From Campanula takesimana (taxonomy: Eukaryota > Streptophyta > Magnoliopsida > Asterales > Campanulaceae): a stretch of DNA of 64,000 nucleotides. The translations under genes and the position numbers were made by a program. How positions within the stretch are numbered: the first letter of the stretch is position 1; each line of letters starts with the position of its first letter. Location: contig JAOWBW010000220.1 in NCBI GenBank assembly GCA_026119855.1, forward strand, positions 1,108,828 through 1,172,827, written 5' to 3'. Shown piece after piece: positions 23,849 to 34,471 of the stretch. The notes below the pieces were generated by a model. The model was not told the DNA's origin and searched no databases. It saw only the letters and a list, made by a program, of their open reading frames with translations.

Positions 23849-24322
23849 TATTATAATATAAACCCTAACCTAGAGCGACTTGTCCTAAGTTGGTTTCTTT
23901 TCGAACTCGTTTTTCTTTTACTTCCAGAGAGATTCATATGTATGTGTGCGTGTGTATGCGTATGCGTGTGTATCATTTTTGTTTTGTCAAACATTAGCTG
24001 CATTGCTGTGTTAGTTATGTAACCATGGTCACCAATTCTTCAAATAAACTTTGGATGTTAAAAAAACCAGTACAAATAAACTTTACAATTAATTAAAATA
24101 ATAGTAAAGAAATCTTATTATTTTTTTTAAGAGAAAATAATAATTCAAAAACATATAATTTTAATTGTTCTTTAACAAAATACATTATCGCTTTCATAGG
24201 AGGAGGAGGGAATTCATGATATCCATTGAAATCATTGTTTTTGCCCAATGGGAATTCCGACTAGATGTTGTCATTAGTTTATGTCACATTTTCTTTATCT
24301 TTCTCTTTATGATTGCGAATTT

Positions 24323-24326
<4 letters not shown>

Positions 24327-24398
<72 letters not shown>
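24327..24398. repeat. (TA)36 microsatellite
   Basis: Perfect TA run of 72 bp, followed about 20 bp later by an 18-20 bp T tract. Confidence 0.97.
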
Positions 24399-24399
<1 letters not shown>

Positions 24400-25221
24400 T
24401 TCATCCAGTGTCAAATAGTTTTTTTTTTTTTTTTTTACCAAAATTGATAGAAATAAATATTATTTTTAAGCTATAAATATTTAAATGTTACGCTTTCCCT
24501 TATATTTAAATTACTTTATTTTATTCATTGTCCTAAAGTAGGACATTATATTTTATAAAAAAGAGGTTCATTATATTGAAATTATTCTATTTTATTCATT
24601 GTCCTAAAGTAGGAATAGAGAATATCAATAAAAAAAACATTAAATTGCTTGGAAAAAAATATTGAATTTAATTTTAAGCTATAGAAAAGGACAACAATAT
24701 AAGGATGATAGTGCAAGTAAAGTATGCCAACATATATTTTTACTTATTTTCTTTATCTTCCTTTTCCCACAACACAAAAATATCCAATAAATATCAAAAT
24801 ACTGGAAAATCATGACCTGTGAATTAGTATGTTTTTTCATTTAAAAAAAAAAAAAAACAAGAGCATAGATACCCAAGATTATGCAAAAATATGGAAAGAA
24901 ACTACACAGCAAGTGATAACTTGATAATGTCGACAAAAGGACACAACCTGCAAGGTCTAACAAAGAAGCTACCAAACTGCTAAAATATCAGAAAGTAATA
25001 CCCAAGATTAGGCAACAATAGCGGCTAATAGTGCATATTATCTACCATCACAAGGAGGGGTGAACTTAGATACATAAAGCATGCACGAAAGATTGGAAAC
25101 TAGGTAAGGAAATTGAGAGAGCAATTCAAGAAGCAAAAAGTTAGAACACCCAAGTTTACCCAAGAATATGGCCTATGATGTCCTTGAAAACCGGGGCTGG
25201 GGGGTTGAGGACGGGGAGAAC

Positions 25222-25640
25222 CTAATCAATCTTAATACCACCGCATTTCAAGCAACGGTAAAAAGTATGGCAAGCAATTTGCTTAAAAACCACTAGATCA
25301 ACCAAAAATCGAAGGTCGGTCATGGGTTTTGTGGGTGGTGCTTGAAGTGGGCAGCCATGGATGGAGTGGTCAAGTGGAGGAAGAAGGTCCTCATTCTCCT
25401 GTGAATTTGAACTTTGCAATTTAGGGAGAAAGAGTGAGAGAGAAAGAGAGGAGAAACAGGAGTGGAGGAAGTGGGTGGGGTGGGGAGCGGATCTGGGAAG
25501 AGGAGAGTGAAAAGAGAAAAGAAATACGTAGGTTAGGACTAAAAATGCGTCACCGGAAAGAAAAAAGAGAAATTAAGAGCCAACTTGGGTAACATGAGTT
25601 GCGTCTGTTTCGAGGGCAATTAAAAGGGCGGAAGCAACAA
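25222..25640 (-). other. Possible leader and short ORF
   Basis: On the minus strand a CT-rich stretch (about 25640-25430) precedes a 65-codon open frame ending at 25222. Its first in-frame ATG is well inside; the upstream part begins with TTG. No domain is recognised. It might be a broken gene start or a promoter-like fragment lying in the proposed intron. Confidence 0.25.
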
Positions 25641-26255
25641 TGTTTTTGGTAATGTATATACAGATTTCAGTCCAGGTTAGAAATTGGGCGGGAAATGGGT
25701 GTTTACTAATAGTGCTTTGCACTTCAGCCTTTATATAGTTATAGATGTGCTCTGCAAATTATATGTAAACTTCATTCAATATTAAATGGCTCAGTTTTTT
25801 TTTTTTTTTTTTTTTATTTGAGATTTGTTACAGCGCACAATCATGTATAATTATGTTTTCTTAATATTGCCTTCTTCACCTTTTACTCACCCGCGACTTC
25901 CCTTGCCTCTCGTGCAAATATCAGTTGTCACTTTCGCAGATTCTTGTGTTTCTTGTCACTACAAACAGAGAATACTTGTCTAGTTTGTGGTTGGCTCTTT
26001 TGTTATTTTGCCTAAACTGTTATTCTTGTGTTTCTTGTTACTATCTCTAAGGTTTTAGTATGTATGTTGTACTCTTCCTATCAATGAAAATACATGAAAA
26101 TAATTTTCCCCATGCCGTCTTCTTCTAGTTCTGTGAACTGTGTGAGTTGTTTCTACAATACTAATGAAGTGGGTGGATACCTTTATATAGTAGGCAATGT
26201 GGAACTTGGGTTGACATCCCAATAAAGATAAGCTACATATCATTCAAACGTACTA

Positions 26256-26398
26256 CTCCCTCCGTCCCAAAATGATCTTCGCGTTTGACTATTCAAACTT
26301 TTTAAGGATATGCACACTTGCTTCACTAGTCATGTTTTTTTATATGCAATTTTAAGCCTAAAGTGTAGAAATGTGAAAAACTTTTTGGGACGGAGGGA
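26256..26398. mobile_element. Short Stowaway-like MITE
   Basis: About 143 bp with ends CTCCCTCCGTCCCAAAATGA and TTTTTGGGACGGAGGGA and flanking TA. It lies about 225 bp upstream of the ubiquitin-like coding block. Confidence 0.85.
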
Positions 26399-26623
26399 TA
26401 ATAAGTTAATCTCATTGGATAATTATGCATCTACACAAGCTCAACCTCAGATCTAGCGTGATTATACTCATGTATTGTAAATGGTCACTTTCAAATGAAC
26501 AAAAGCATTAACACAAATGGTAAGTATTGAAGGAAATAAATATTTTTTACATGGTTTGACTAGTCTTTGATACATACTCCTATAATAAAAACAGTACTTG
26601 GTTGTTTCTTTGATACATTGCAG

Positions 26624-27751
26624 ATGAATATATACTTGAAGGTCACCAAAACCGTTGCCTTAAAATTTTCCAAATCTGGTACGATCAGAGACTTGAAGAA
26701 AGCTTTCCGTGAGAAAGAAGGCGTTGCAGAAAATTTTCAGGAGCTTTTCTACGGTGGAGAGTATCTCAAGGATGACAGAAAGCTAGTTGATTGTGGCGTG
26801 CAAGAGAATTCTTCACTCAATCTTGTTATCCAAACATCAGGTTTAGTTAAACTTTCTGTTAGAATATCTTCCTGGCAAAAGACTATCTTGGTCGAAGCAA
26901 AGAAACATGACACAGTCGACAATATCAAATTAATGATTCGGGAAAAAGAGAGGATTCTTCCGGATAGATATACCCTTTTATATAATGGAAAGGTATTTGA
27001 AAACGGTACTACGTTGTCCTTTCTTGGTATAAAAGATGAAGCAACCCTGCATTTGGTCTTCAATCCTAGAGAAATCGCGACACTTTCTGTAAAACTGCCA
27101 CTCGGAGAGATTGTCAAAATGGAAGTTAGGATTTGGTACACTGTTTGCGATGTCAAAGAGATAGTTGGGAGTAAGTTTGGTTTCTCAGTTCGTGATCATA
27201 ACATAATCTATGAAGGGAAGCAACTTGATGATTCTTTGACTTTGGCTAGTTACAACATCAATGAAGAATCCATTCTAGAGATTGTGCCTGTGAAATTTCA
27301 GATACTAGTCAAGCTTTGGAGTGGAAAAACCATAACTCTTGATGTGTGCCAAGAGGACACAATTTCATGTGTGAAGAGCAAGGTTATTGAAAAGCTGGGG
27401 GACGGAGAAGACATACCAAAGTGCGAGTATTATTTTGAGTATGCTGGAAAACTACTTGTGGATGATCAGGATCTAGCCAGCCTTGGTATTGGGAAGCAGT
27501 CCACGCTATATGCCAAAGTAAGGTTATCATCGACGTGTGTCTGCATTAAGAAATTGCATGAAATAAAAGGTGCTGATAAGCTTCCGGGGTGGACAACAAT
27601 TAGTCTTTTGAAGAAGTTTATTAAAAGGAAAATGAAAATACAAGATCCTGTGAAAGAAGTACTACTTGCTGAAGGACGGGCATTAAGAGATGATGAAACA
27701 ATGGCTGATTGTGGCTTACACAAGAACACTTATCTGAAAATTGTTTTCTAA
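26624..27751 (+). CDS. Five tandem ubiquitin-like domains, no diglycine
   Basis: Encodes 375 residues from the ATG that follows acceptor ACATTGCAG. Five divergent ubiquitin folds are arrayed end to end: about 1-70, 76-147, 153-222, 224-300 and 304-375. Each shows the ubiquitin pattern of a beta-hairpin, a helix with K.....E, a strand like QELFYGGEYL, then a D.G...SSL.L block. None ends in Gly-Gly and the protein ends IVF, so it cannot be cleaved into free modifiers or conjugated as ubiquitin is. The position of ubiquitin Ile44 is Phe, Leu and Ile in domains 1-3; Lys48 is Glu in domain 1 and Lys in domains 2 and 3. Divergent tandem-UBL proteins are known in plants; their roles are poorly defined, and a scaffold or proteasome/UBA-binding role is only inference. 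No stops or frameshifts, so it looks functional. Confidence 0.9.
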   Translation: MNIYLKVTKTVALKFSKSGTIRDLKKAFREKEGVAENFQELFYGGEYLKDDRKLVDCGVQENSSLNLVIQTSGLVKLSVRISSWQKTILVEAKKHDTVDNIKLMIREKERILPDRYTLLYNGKVFENGTTLSFLGIKDEATLHLVFNPREIATLSVKLPLGEIVKMEVRIWYTVCDVKEIVGSKFGFSVRDHNIIYEGKQLDDSLTLASYNINEESILEIVPVKFQILVKLWSGKTITLDVCQEDTISCVKSKVIEKLGDGEDIPKCEYYFEYAGKLLVDDQDLASLGIGKQSTLYAKVRLSSTCVCIKKLHEIKGADKLPGWTTISLLKKFIKRKMKIQDPVKEVLLAEGRALRDDETMADCGLHKNTYLKIVF

Positions 27752-28086
27752 AACAGCCTTTTTCAATTCCCCAATCGACGTCTTTGGAGATGAATTTATC
27801 AAGTACTAATTGATGTCTTTGGAGATAAATTTTTGTGTCGTACATTGTCTTTGCCCGTCGTGTCGGTTAGGGACTATCCCTTTATGTTTCAAATGTTAGG
27901 GTTGATGTTTTGCATCTAGGATGTTTCTTTTCTATGCTACTGAACAATGTGTATTACATTTTCTTAGTGTTGTAAAGTACTGTAGGCTTCATGTTGCAAG
28001 AAAAAAGACCTTTTCTTTTTTGTACTCTTTTATATGCACCATTGAATCATATGAAAACCTAACTTGGGTATCCAACAAAATGTGTA
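27752..28086 (+). other. Likely 3' UTR of the ubiquitin-like gene
   Basis: AT-rich sequence after the stop. It contains a short duplication (GATGTCTTTGGAGAT and CGACGTCTTTGGAGAT near 27777 and 27811). No further exon is evident before the MITE at 28087. Confidence 0.5.
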
Positions 28087-28325
28087 CTCCCTCCTCCGTC
28101 CTGTATGAAATAGATTTTGGTACATTTGACTTTACTATGACCATTTCTTCCGAAGAAAATATAATTATCCAAACAAAAATTTAAAAATTGTTATTGTATC
28201 ACAATTACAAATACTCTCAATAACAATTTTTAAATTTATATTAGGATAATTATTTCTTTTTTAAATTACACGGTCAAAGTATAAAAAAAGCTACCAAAAT
28301 CTTATTTCGAGTGGGACAGATGGAG
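28087..28325. mobile_element. Stowaway-like MITE
   Basis: Starts CTCCCTCCTCCGTCCTGTAT after TA and ends with the decayed complement GAGTGGGACAGATGGAG. It sits just downstream, on the minus strand, of the small exon at 28407-28500 and may have displaced its second exon. Confidence 0.8.
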
Positions 28326-28406
28326 TGTTAAACAGAAATAATAAGATCTCAAAATATAAATAGACAAAAGATGAAATTATGGGATTAGATAAGTACATGA
28401 ACTTAC

Positions 28407-28500
28407 CTTTTAGTTGAGATTTGTTTCTTCTGAAATGCCAAGAACAACGATCGTAAAATGTGCTTGAATAATCATTCTCACTTAGGGAATAGTTGGGCAT
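28407..28500 (-). pseudogene. First-exon relative of the small gene at 39227-39584
   Basis: From an ATG at 28500 the minus strand encodes 31 codons including DRCSWHFRRNKSQLK, then a donor G|GTAAGT. The block GATCGTTGTTCTTGGCATTT and about 200 bp upstream, including a TATA box (28646-28654), match the small gene at 39 kb. The expected second exon is absent; a MITE occupies the downstream position. It is either a decayed paralogue or a gene with an exon I cannot see. Confidence 0.45.
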
Positions 28501-29043
28501 CGGATCGAAGGAGGACTAACTTCAAATAGTAGAGTCCCGAAGCTTTATAAACCATACCAAATGCTACTAGTAATTAGGAAATGCTAGGTTCATATTAGCT
28601 CTCATATCCTTCATTTTCGCTCTTTTGCGCTCGGCACAAAGTCGTCATTTATAGTCTCTTTTTATAGAACTCAACTAATTAATTAATCACCTTCAACGGT
28701 CATAGAAAACGGCTATTTTTCAAAATAGGCTTATGGCAGTTGAGGTTATTTAAACTTTTACGATGTCATGCTGATCATTCTCGTGACACCTTTAAAAAAG
28801 GACAACAGCTATAAAGTTAATTATATCATCATAAAAATAACCACATTTGTTTATACTTCTAAGACATAAATTCTTAACGGCTAGTGAGCTGATAGTAATT
28901 TTTTGAAAAAATTATCATTTGGTTATCCCCTTCTAACGGCTACTTTTCAAAAATGCCCAACGGTAGTGAGTTTATAAAATTTTGAAAACATTTACTATTT
29001 GTTTATCCTTCTTACTGAAGATATTAAGCACAATCAAAGGCAT
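28501..29043. other. Promoter-like DNA shared with 39600-39790
   Basis: 28610-28760 resembles 39640-39790 (for example ATTAATTAATCACCT and TTTTCAAAATAGGC). It is probably the duplicated 5' flank of the small gene family. Nothing else is seen. Confidence 0.45.
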
Positions 29044-29166
29044 ACTCCCTCCATCCCTGATTAATCTACAAAGTCAAAGAAAAAATTATCAACTTCATCG
29101 CACATTGACCAAGAATTTGCAGAAAATCTGTTATCATTTTTAAAAACTAAAAGTTATTAATAAGCT

Positions 29167-29403
29167 CTCCATCTGGTAAAAAATAACTGTCACTTTTGGT
29201 CAAACAGATGTAAGTTTGACCAATAAATTTAAACTAAAAATAATGATCCTAATAAAAATCTAAAAAATGTTATTAAAAGTATTATTAATTATAATACGAC
29301 GACAAAATTTAGATATTTATTAGCATCATTATTTTTTATTTAAATTATTGGTCAAAGTTACATCTGATTGACCAAAAGCGACAGTTATTTTGGACCATAT
29401 GGA
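29167..29403. mobile_element. Nested MITE with CTCCATCTGG ends
   Basis: Inverted ends CTCCATCTGGTAAAAAATAA and TTATTTTGGACCATATGGAG, extending inward through GACAGT, TTTGGTCAA and ACATCTG. Confidence 0.8.
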
Positions 29404-29489
29404 GTATATTATTAATTGTGAATCAATAAATGTTTTTAATTATTTTGAGGATAATTAATCTTTTTAGAAAGTTTTAGTCAAAATACAAT

Positions 29490-30421
29490 GGGTTAATTGC
29501 AATTTGGTTCCTGACTTTTTCCGAAATTTGTAATATTGATGCTGTCTTTTCAATTTCGCCAATTGGTATACTCACTTTGTCATTTTGTTGCAATCCGACT
29601 ACAAAAGTAACTGGGTGTTAGTTTTCTAACAGATTTTATGTTATGTGACTAGCACATGACGTTTTAAGAAGTTTGTGAGCTACACATATCCAATTGGTAT
29701 GATTCTTTTTTTAAGCTAATATTTAAATTTACAACATATATTTTTTTGCAATTATTTTTTGGTGAACTAATTATATTATATTAATTTTTAATTTAAATAA
29801 ATGAAAACATTTAAAAAATAGAGGACATGGGAAAAATAATCTGAAAAAATTACTACTTTCCACCCTGATATACCTTCTTTCCTAGCGTTTACTTTCCTCC
29901 ACCCCTCCGCCACGTTCCCGCATCACCCCTTCCACATACACTCTTCCCCCGATTCATCCTTTACTTCATTTCCTTTTTTTCCTATCAAATATTTTTATGA
30001 ACTAATAATCCAAATATAGAATTTACTTCATATGAAACATATTTGGGGCTAATATCTTTTTTAGATTATTAATTCACGTTTTTTTTAATATTTAAAATTA
30101 ATATTTAATATAAAATAATTCAGTCACCTGAAAAATTGCCAAAAAAAATATGTGTTGTATATTTAAATATTAGTTTCAATTTAAAAAAAAAATAATCATG
30201 TCAATCGGATATGTGTAGCTTCAAAAATATCTTAAAACGTCCCTTAAAACGTCATGTGCTAGTCACGTGACATAAAATCTGTTAGAAAACTAACACCCAG
30301 TTACTTTTGTAGTCAGATTGCAACAAAATGATAAAGTGAGTATACCAATTGGCGAAATTGAAAAGACAGCGTCAACATTGCAAATTTTGGGAAAAGTTAG
30401 GAACTAAATTGCAATTAACCC
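29490..30421. mobile_element. Non-autonomous Mutator-like element, 932 bp, 9 bp TSD
   Basis: Long terminal inverted repeats of about 220 bp begin GGGTTAATTGCAATTTGGTT and end with its complement. They are flanked by a perfect 9 bp duplication AAATACAAT (29481-29489 and 30422-30430), which is diagnostic of Mutator-like elements. The centre is AT-rich with no transposase. Confidence 0.93.
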
Positions 30422-30481
30422 AAATACAATTAAGCTGACAATTTTTCTTTTTTATTTTGTAATTAAATTGGGACTGAGGGA

Positions 30482-30738
30482 TTACTTCGATGAAACAAAT
30501 TAATTGATTACATGTTCTCATGTTTTAGAAATTTATCTACTTGAGCTTGTTGAATTCTCATAAAACGTCATTAAACCTTGGTATAAATACTAGGAAGAGT
30601 ATCAATTGAGAATATTGAGACCAACAAATTAGGCTACATCAGGTCCAATTCTAATGGATATATTCATTGATAACAAGTCTTTCATGGTTTTACCTACACA
30701 AATACTTTAATAATACATTTCTCCACTTATATTTTTTT
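30482..30738. other. Flank with a possible TATA box
   Basis: GGTATAAATACTAGG near 30570 could be a plus-strand TATA box, but no gene follows before the Athila LTR. No other feature is seen. Confidence 0.3.
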
Positions 30739-32060
30739 TGGTAAAAACCCAATAAGGTTAGACCTGAACTCGGCCACTAATAATGTAATTAGGGTAAGTC
30801 AGGGTCGATCCACGAAGAACGATGATTATTTGCGAACAGTCACTTGACCAGATTGGGGGGTTGATTTTGATTGTAATTAAATCCTAGACGGCAAATTAAA
30901 CTAATTGTGATTAAAACAATGATTAAAAAGCACTTCAGATTTGATACTGTCACCGGATTTTAATTCTAATATCACTGATAATTCTAATCTCCTTTAATCT
31001 TATTCACTTGATTACGAGATGTATTTCAATCTCTGTCTCTTCTTTCAGAATAGTTTATAGCAGTGGCACACTCACTATAAACCCTAATTAAAATTAAACC
31101 TAAACTGGCACAGAAAAGGTCTAAAGATTAATTGATGAAGTTTTAAGAGACTAAAATCAAGAACGCTTTCTAAAAATAATTTAGATAATCGTCTAATCTT
31201 GCCTACTCCCCAAATTGCTATGGCACATACACAATTCGTGGAGATGCTACAATGAAAACCGTAATTCTGGCACAGAACGAGTAATCTAGCAAAGAACAAT
31301 AAAGAGGACAAGTAAATTGGCCAGATTTACAAACCCTAGAAATTAATCTAAAACGGTACAAGCAAGATTATGAATAAGAATTAATAAAGAAAAGAAAAGA
31401 AATACCTCAATAGAAATAAAAACCCGGATCAAGATCTCAAATCCAAAGTAATGGAGTTTAGTTCTCCATTAATGGTTACACAAAGCTTCAGAGAGAAAAA
31501 GAAAAGGAACGTAGTCTTTCAAGTTCAGAGAGAATGATAACCTAATCCTCCTTCTAAACTAATAATAACTTCTCTTTCTTTAAAATCAAAATCCAAAAAT
31601 AAAAGGAAAAAAAAATAAATATAAAAAATAAACAAAAACAAAATCATCACCAACTCCTGCCAGATCCGGATTCCCGAAACCATGTGGCTGACTTTCACTT
31701 TTTGCAAATCAGTCCCTGAAGTTTTAATGTTGTCAGTTTAGTCCTCCAAGTTTCAAAAATGTCCAAACAGCTCAATAACTTCCAGAAATTACAGTTCAGT
31801 CCCTGCAGTCTTTTCCCATCCGATTGACTTTAACTTTGCCTTGACTTTGACTACTTGACCTTCGAGACAGACGTTGAAGCTCACCAAAAATTACATCCGG
31901 AAAATAATTAAATTAAACAACTATTCTACCCCGGATTACAATAAAAGCCCAAATTATAAATAATGCCCCAATTACATCAAATCTAGTCTAAAGTACATCA
32001 AAATGAACCAAAATATATGGGAAAACAAGGGAAATAATGTATACAAATTCCACCACATCA
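30739..32060 (-). mobile_element. Athila-type 3' LTR (left copy)
   Basis: On the minus strand it begins TGATGTGGTGG at 32060, immediately after the polypurine tract GCGTGGGGGAATT (32061-32073). 30918-32060 is a direct repeat of 37859-39002 with only about six differences by eye. The left limit at 30739 (TGGTAAAAACCC) is a guess, because the right copy lacks this part. Confidence 0.8.
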
Positions 32061-32825
32061 AATTCCCCCACGCTTAGACCGTTACTCGTCCCTGAGTAAC
32101 ATCCTAATCCCACTCTAAACTTCCGGTCTAATCAGCGTAGCATGGGAGTAAATGACCCCTAATCTACTCTAATCCTCCAAGTCACAAGTCAACCTACAAA
32201 ACTAACTCGGAGTATAAGAAACTCCGTCCCCATATAACTCCAAAAAAAAAAAAAAAAAAAATCAAATATAGATCAATGGCCTTAGCCCGATACAACCTCC
32301 AAAATGGTGAAAAACCGTATCCGGACTAAGGCCCACTCATAAAAGCCACGGGGAACTAAAATATCCTAAATTTCCCCCACGCTAGTCTCACACTACAAGT
32401 CTCCCTCATAAAAATAAGTTTTTAGCCGGGTAGTGGTCCCGCGTAAAACTCACCTCTGTTTAGCACCAACACCCCCTTATAACTCCAAAAACAAAACGAG
32501 GTTTTCTATCCTATTACCCACTAACCGAACCTCCAACATCAAAATATCCTAACCCGAGACTCCGAACCTCCCTTATGTCGCCAATCACCGGTGAATAAAA
32601 GATAACATCACTCAAAATCTCACCTTTTGCCTAAGCGCCCTTTCGGGTTTCACTTAGCCTCTCTATTTTTTTTCTTTTTTTTTTTTTTTTTTTTAAATGA
32701 AATAAAATGCGTACTCTACATCATACAAACCCGTCCCCCACGCTTAAACTACACAGTGTCCTCAATGTGTGCAACAATAAAAATATAGGACAGTTTAAAC
32801 GTAAGGGAAAAGAAAAAAGGTACCA
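32061..32825 (-). other. Athila 3' non-coding region and polypurine tract
   Basis: Non-coding sequence between the env-like ORF and the LTR. It contains the conserved words ACATTGAGGACACTGTG and AAGCGTGGGGGA (minus strand, near 32750), seen again at 60745-60775, plus poly-T and poly-A tracts. Confidence 0.7.
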
Positions 32826-34198
32826 TCACTCCTGCTGCTGGTGAGACCCGGAGGCCTCACCTGAAGAACGGGCCTCACGGGACTCGCGCCTCCTCATCCT
32901 AGCCGCTCTCCTATTAGCCATCATTGTGTGCAACTGTTCCGGAAGAGGCGTATAGATCCGAGGTTCTGGCTGCTGAATCCACAGCTCCATCTGACGCTGT
33001 CGTCCGAAGATAGTGGTCACATGATCCTCCAACGCCTCAAGCCGGTCAGAGAACTCAGCCCATCTCCTATCCTCAAGTGCATGCCTCTCCTGCAACAGTC
33101 TCATAATCGCCTCATAACCACTCTCCTGCTGCTCCGGGACTCTAACCTCAGTAACTGTCCCCCTTTTTTTTCTTAGGACCTTATCCTCAGGATACCGCCC
33201 ATCCCAATCATTCACTCCATCCATCCGCCAGTCTTTCGGTTTATCACCGCTCGGAAAAACTGCCCCCCTATGGCACCGAATCGGAATATTGTCGTCCCCA
33301 TACTCAAATGTCAAGGATTGATCATCTCGAATGATTGTTTTGAAACGCTCATACCGAGTTAGGAAAAAAAATCATAGAATTCCGGTGCCCCGAGAAACTC
33401 TGCTGAAGCTGGGGGGGTTTTCGCATATTTCCCAAGCAAAAGAGTAATCATACCCCCCACCGGTATACAACCACCTGGCTTAGATACAAATTTGTCACAC
33501 CTTATAAGAAAACTGTCGACCCAATCCGGAATGGAGGCGGCCTCAGGAATTACCGTTCTCATCATTGCAATATCAAAGCGATTCAGTTTGGTCAACTCTT
33601 TCTTTCCCAGAAAAGTCATAGATAGACCCCTGAAGAATAACGCCCACGCAGGGTGAGTGAGGTACTTTGATGTGAGAAAGGGCTTGTGCATCGGCTTCCC
33701 AGTCAACTCAAAGAAAAATTTATCCACCAATTCGTCATTTTCAAGAAACTCGCCTTTGGGTTCTTGCACCCCAAACAACTTCCTGATATCCCTATAACTC
33801 AACTCCCTCACTTTATCATTAAGATTAAACCGAACACTCCTTTCCCCATTCACTACAACCCGCTCAAAAGTGGACAGAAATTCTAAGGTGAATCGCCTAT
33901 ACACCGGTGCGCTCTTCCCTAAAAAATTCTCAATACCACTCATTTGCATCAACTGATGTACTGGAGCATTAAGACCCAATTTTTCAAGAGCAGTTACATC
34001 CAAAAATTTTGTTACTAAAATCTTTCGGCTCGGTCTATCTAGTTTTCTCCATTTCTCCTTTTGATCCGCCGTCAAGGTTTTCAAACCCATATAATTATTC
34101 ACCTCAAGCGAATTAACTTCCCCGGAAGGAGTAGGCAAAGGCTTCTCTTCCCTAGCCCGCTTTTTACCTCCCGCACTTGATTTACCCGTCACCACCAT
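32826..34198 (-). CDS. Athila env-like / ORF-1 family protein, frameshifted
   Basis: From ATG at 34198 the frame runs about 280 codons to a stop at 33359, then continues in another frame (33314-32826). The break lies in an eight-T run near 33370; one extra T would join both parts into about 457 residues. The first part has a basic N-terminus and blocks such as RRFTLEFLSTFERV and TLLLGKYAKTPPA, typical of the Athila ORF-1/env-like family. The second part has a Glu/Arg-rich helical stretch and ends GSHQQQE. No membrane segment is evident. The frameshift may be real decay or a sequencing slip. Confidence 0.75.
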
Positions 34199-34471
34199 AA
34201 TGAGCAATTCACAATGATAAAGAGCACCAACAATTTACCAACCACACAACCCACCAAAAACAATAACAACTCCCCACAAATGTCTACCGATACCACACAA
34301 TCACCACCCACCAATTGCAACACAATAACAGTTTATTCACAATATCATCGCTCACCATTCACTCACCAATAACAATAATAATCAACAATAATAACAAGAG
34401 CACAATCGCAAAAACGATATCAATCCTCCGATCAACAACCGAGCCACCTCAACATCCAACAAGAAAATAAA
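34199..34471 (-). other. Leader of the env-like ORF and inversion junction
   Basis: AT/AC-rich sequence with no ORF. At about 34471 it meets the plus-strand RT coding sequence, which lies in the opposite orientation to the env-like gene and both LTRs. Confidence 0.6.

Larger units (their letters stand above)
23277..26623 (+). other. Proposed 3.3 kb intron
   Basis: Begins GTCAGT and ends with ACATTGCAG. It holds two Stowaway-like MITEs (23591-23848 and 26256-26398), a 72 bp TA microsatellite and poly-T tracts. An intron placed directly before the first ubiquitin codon is also typical of plant polyubiquitin genes, where it usually lies in the 5' UTR. The stretch 24400-25200 shows nothing recognisable. 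Confidence 0.45.
29044..30481. mobile_element. Stowaway-like MITE split by two later insertions
   Basis: The left arm (29044-29166) begins TACTCCCTCCATCCCTGATT and the right arm (30431-30481) ends AATTGGGACTGAGGGATTA. Their sequences are inverted complements over about 50 bp. Between them are another MITE (29167-29403) and a Mutator-type element (29490-30421). Confidence 0.75.

Noticed and set aside
24165..24476. 103-codon ORF across the TA microsatellite
   Set aside because: It is the translation of TA and T runs (Ile/Tyr repeats and Phe runs), with no gene evidence.
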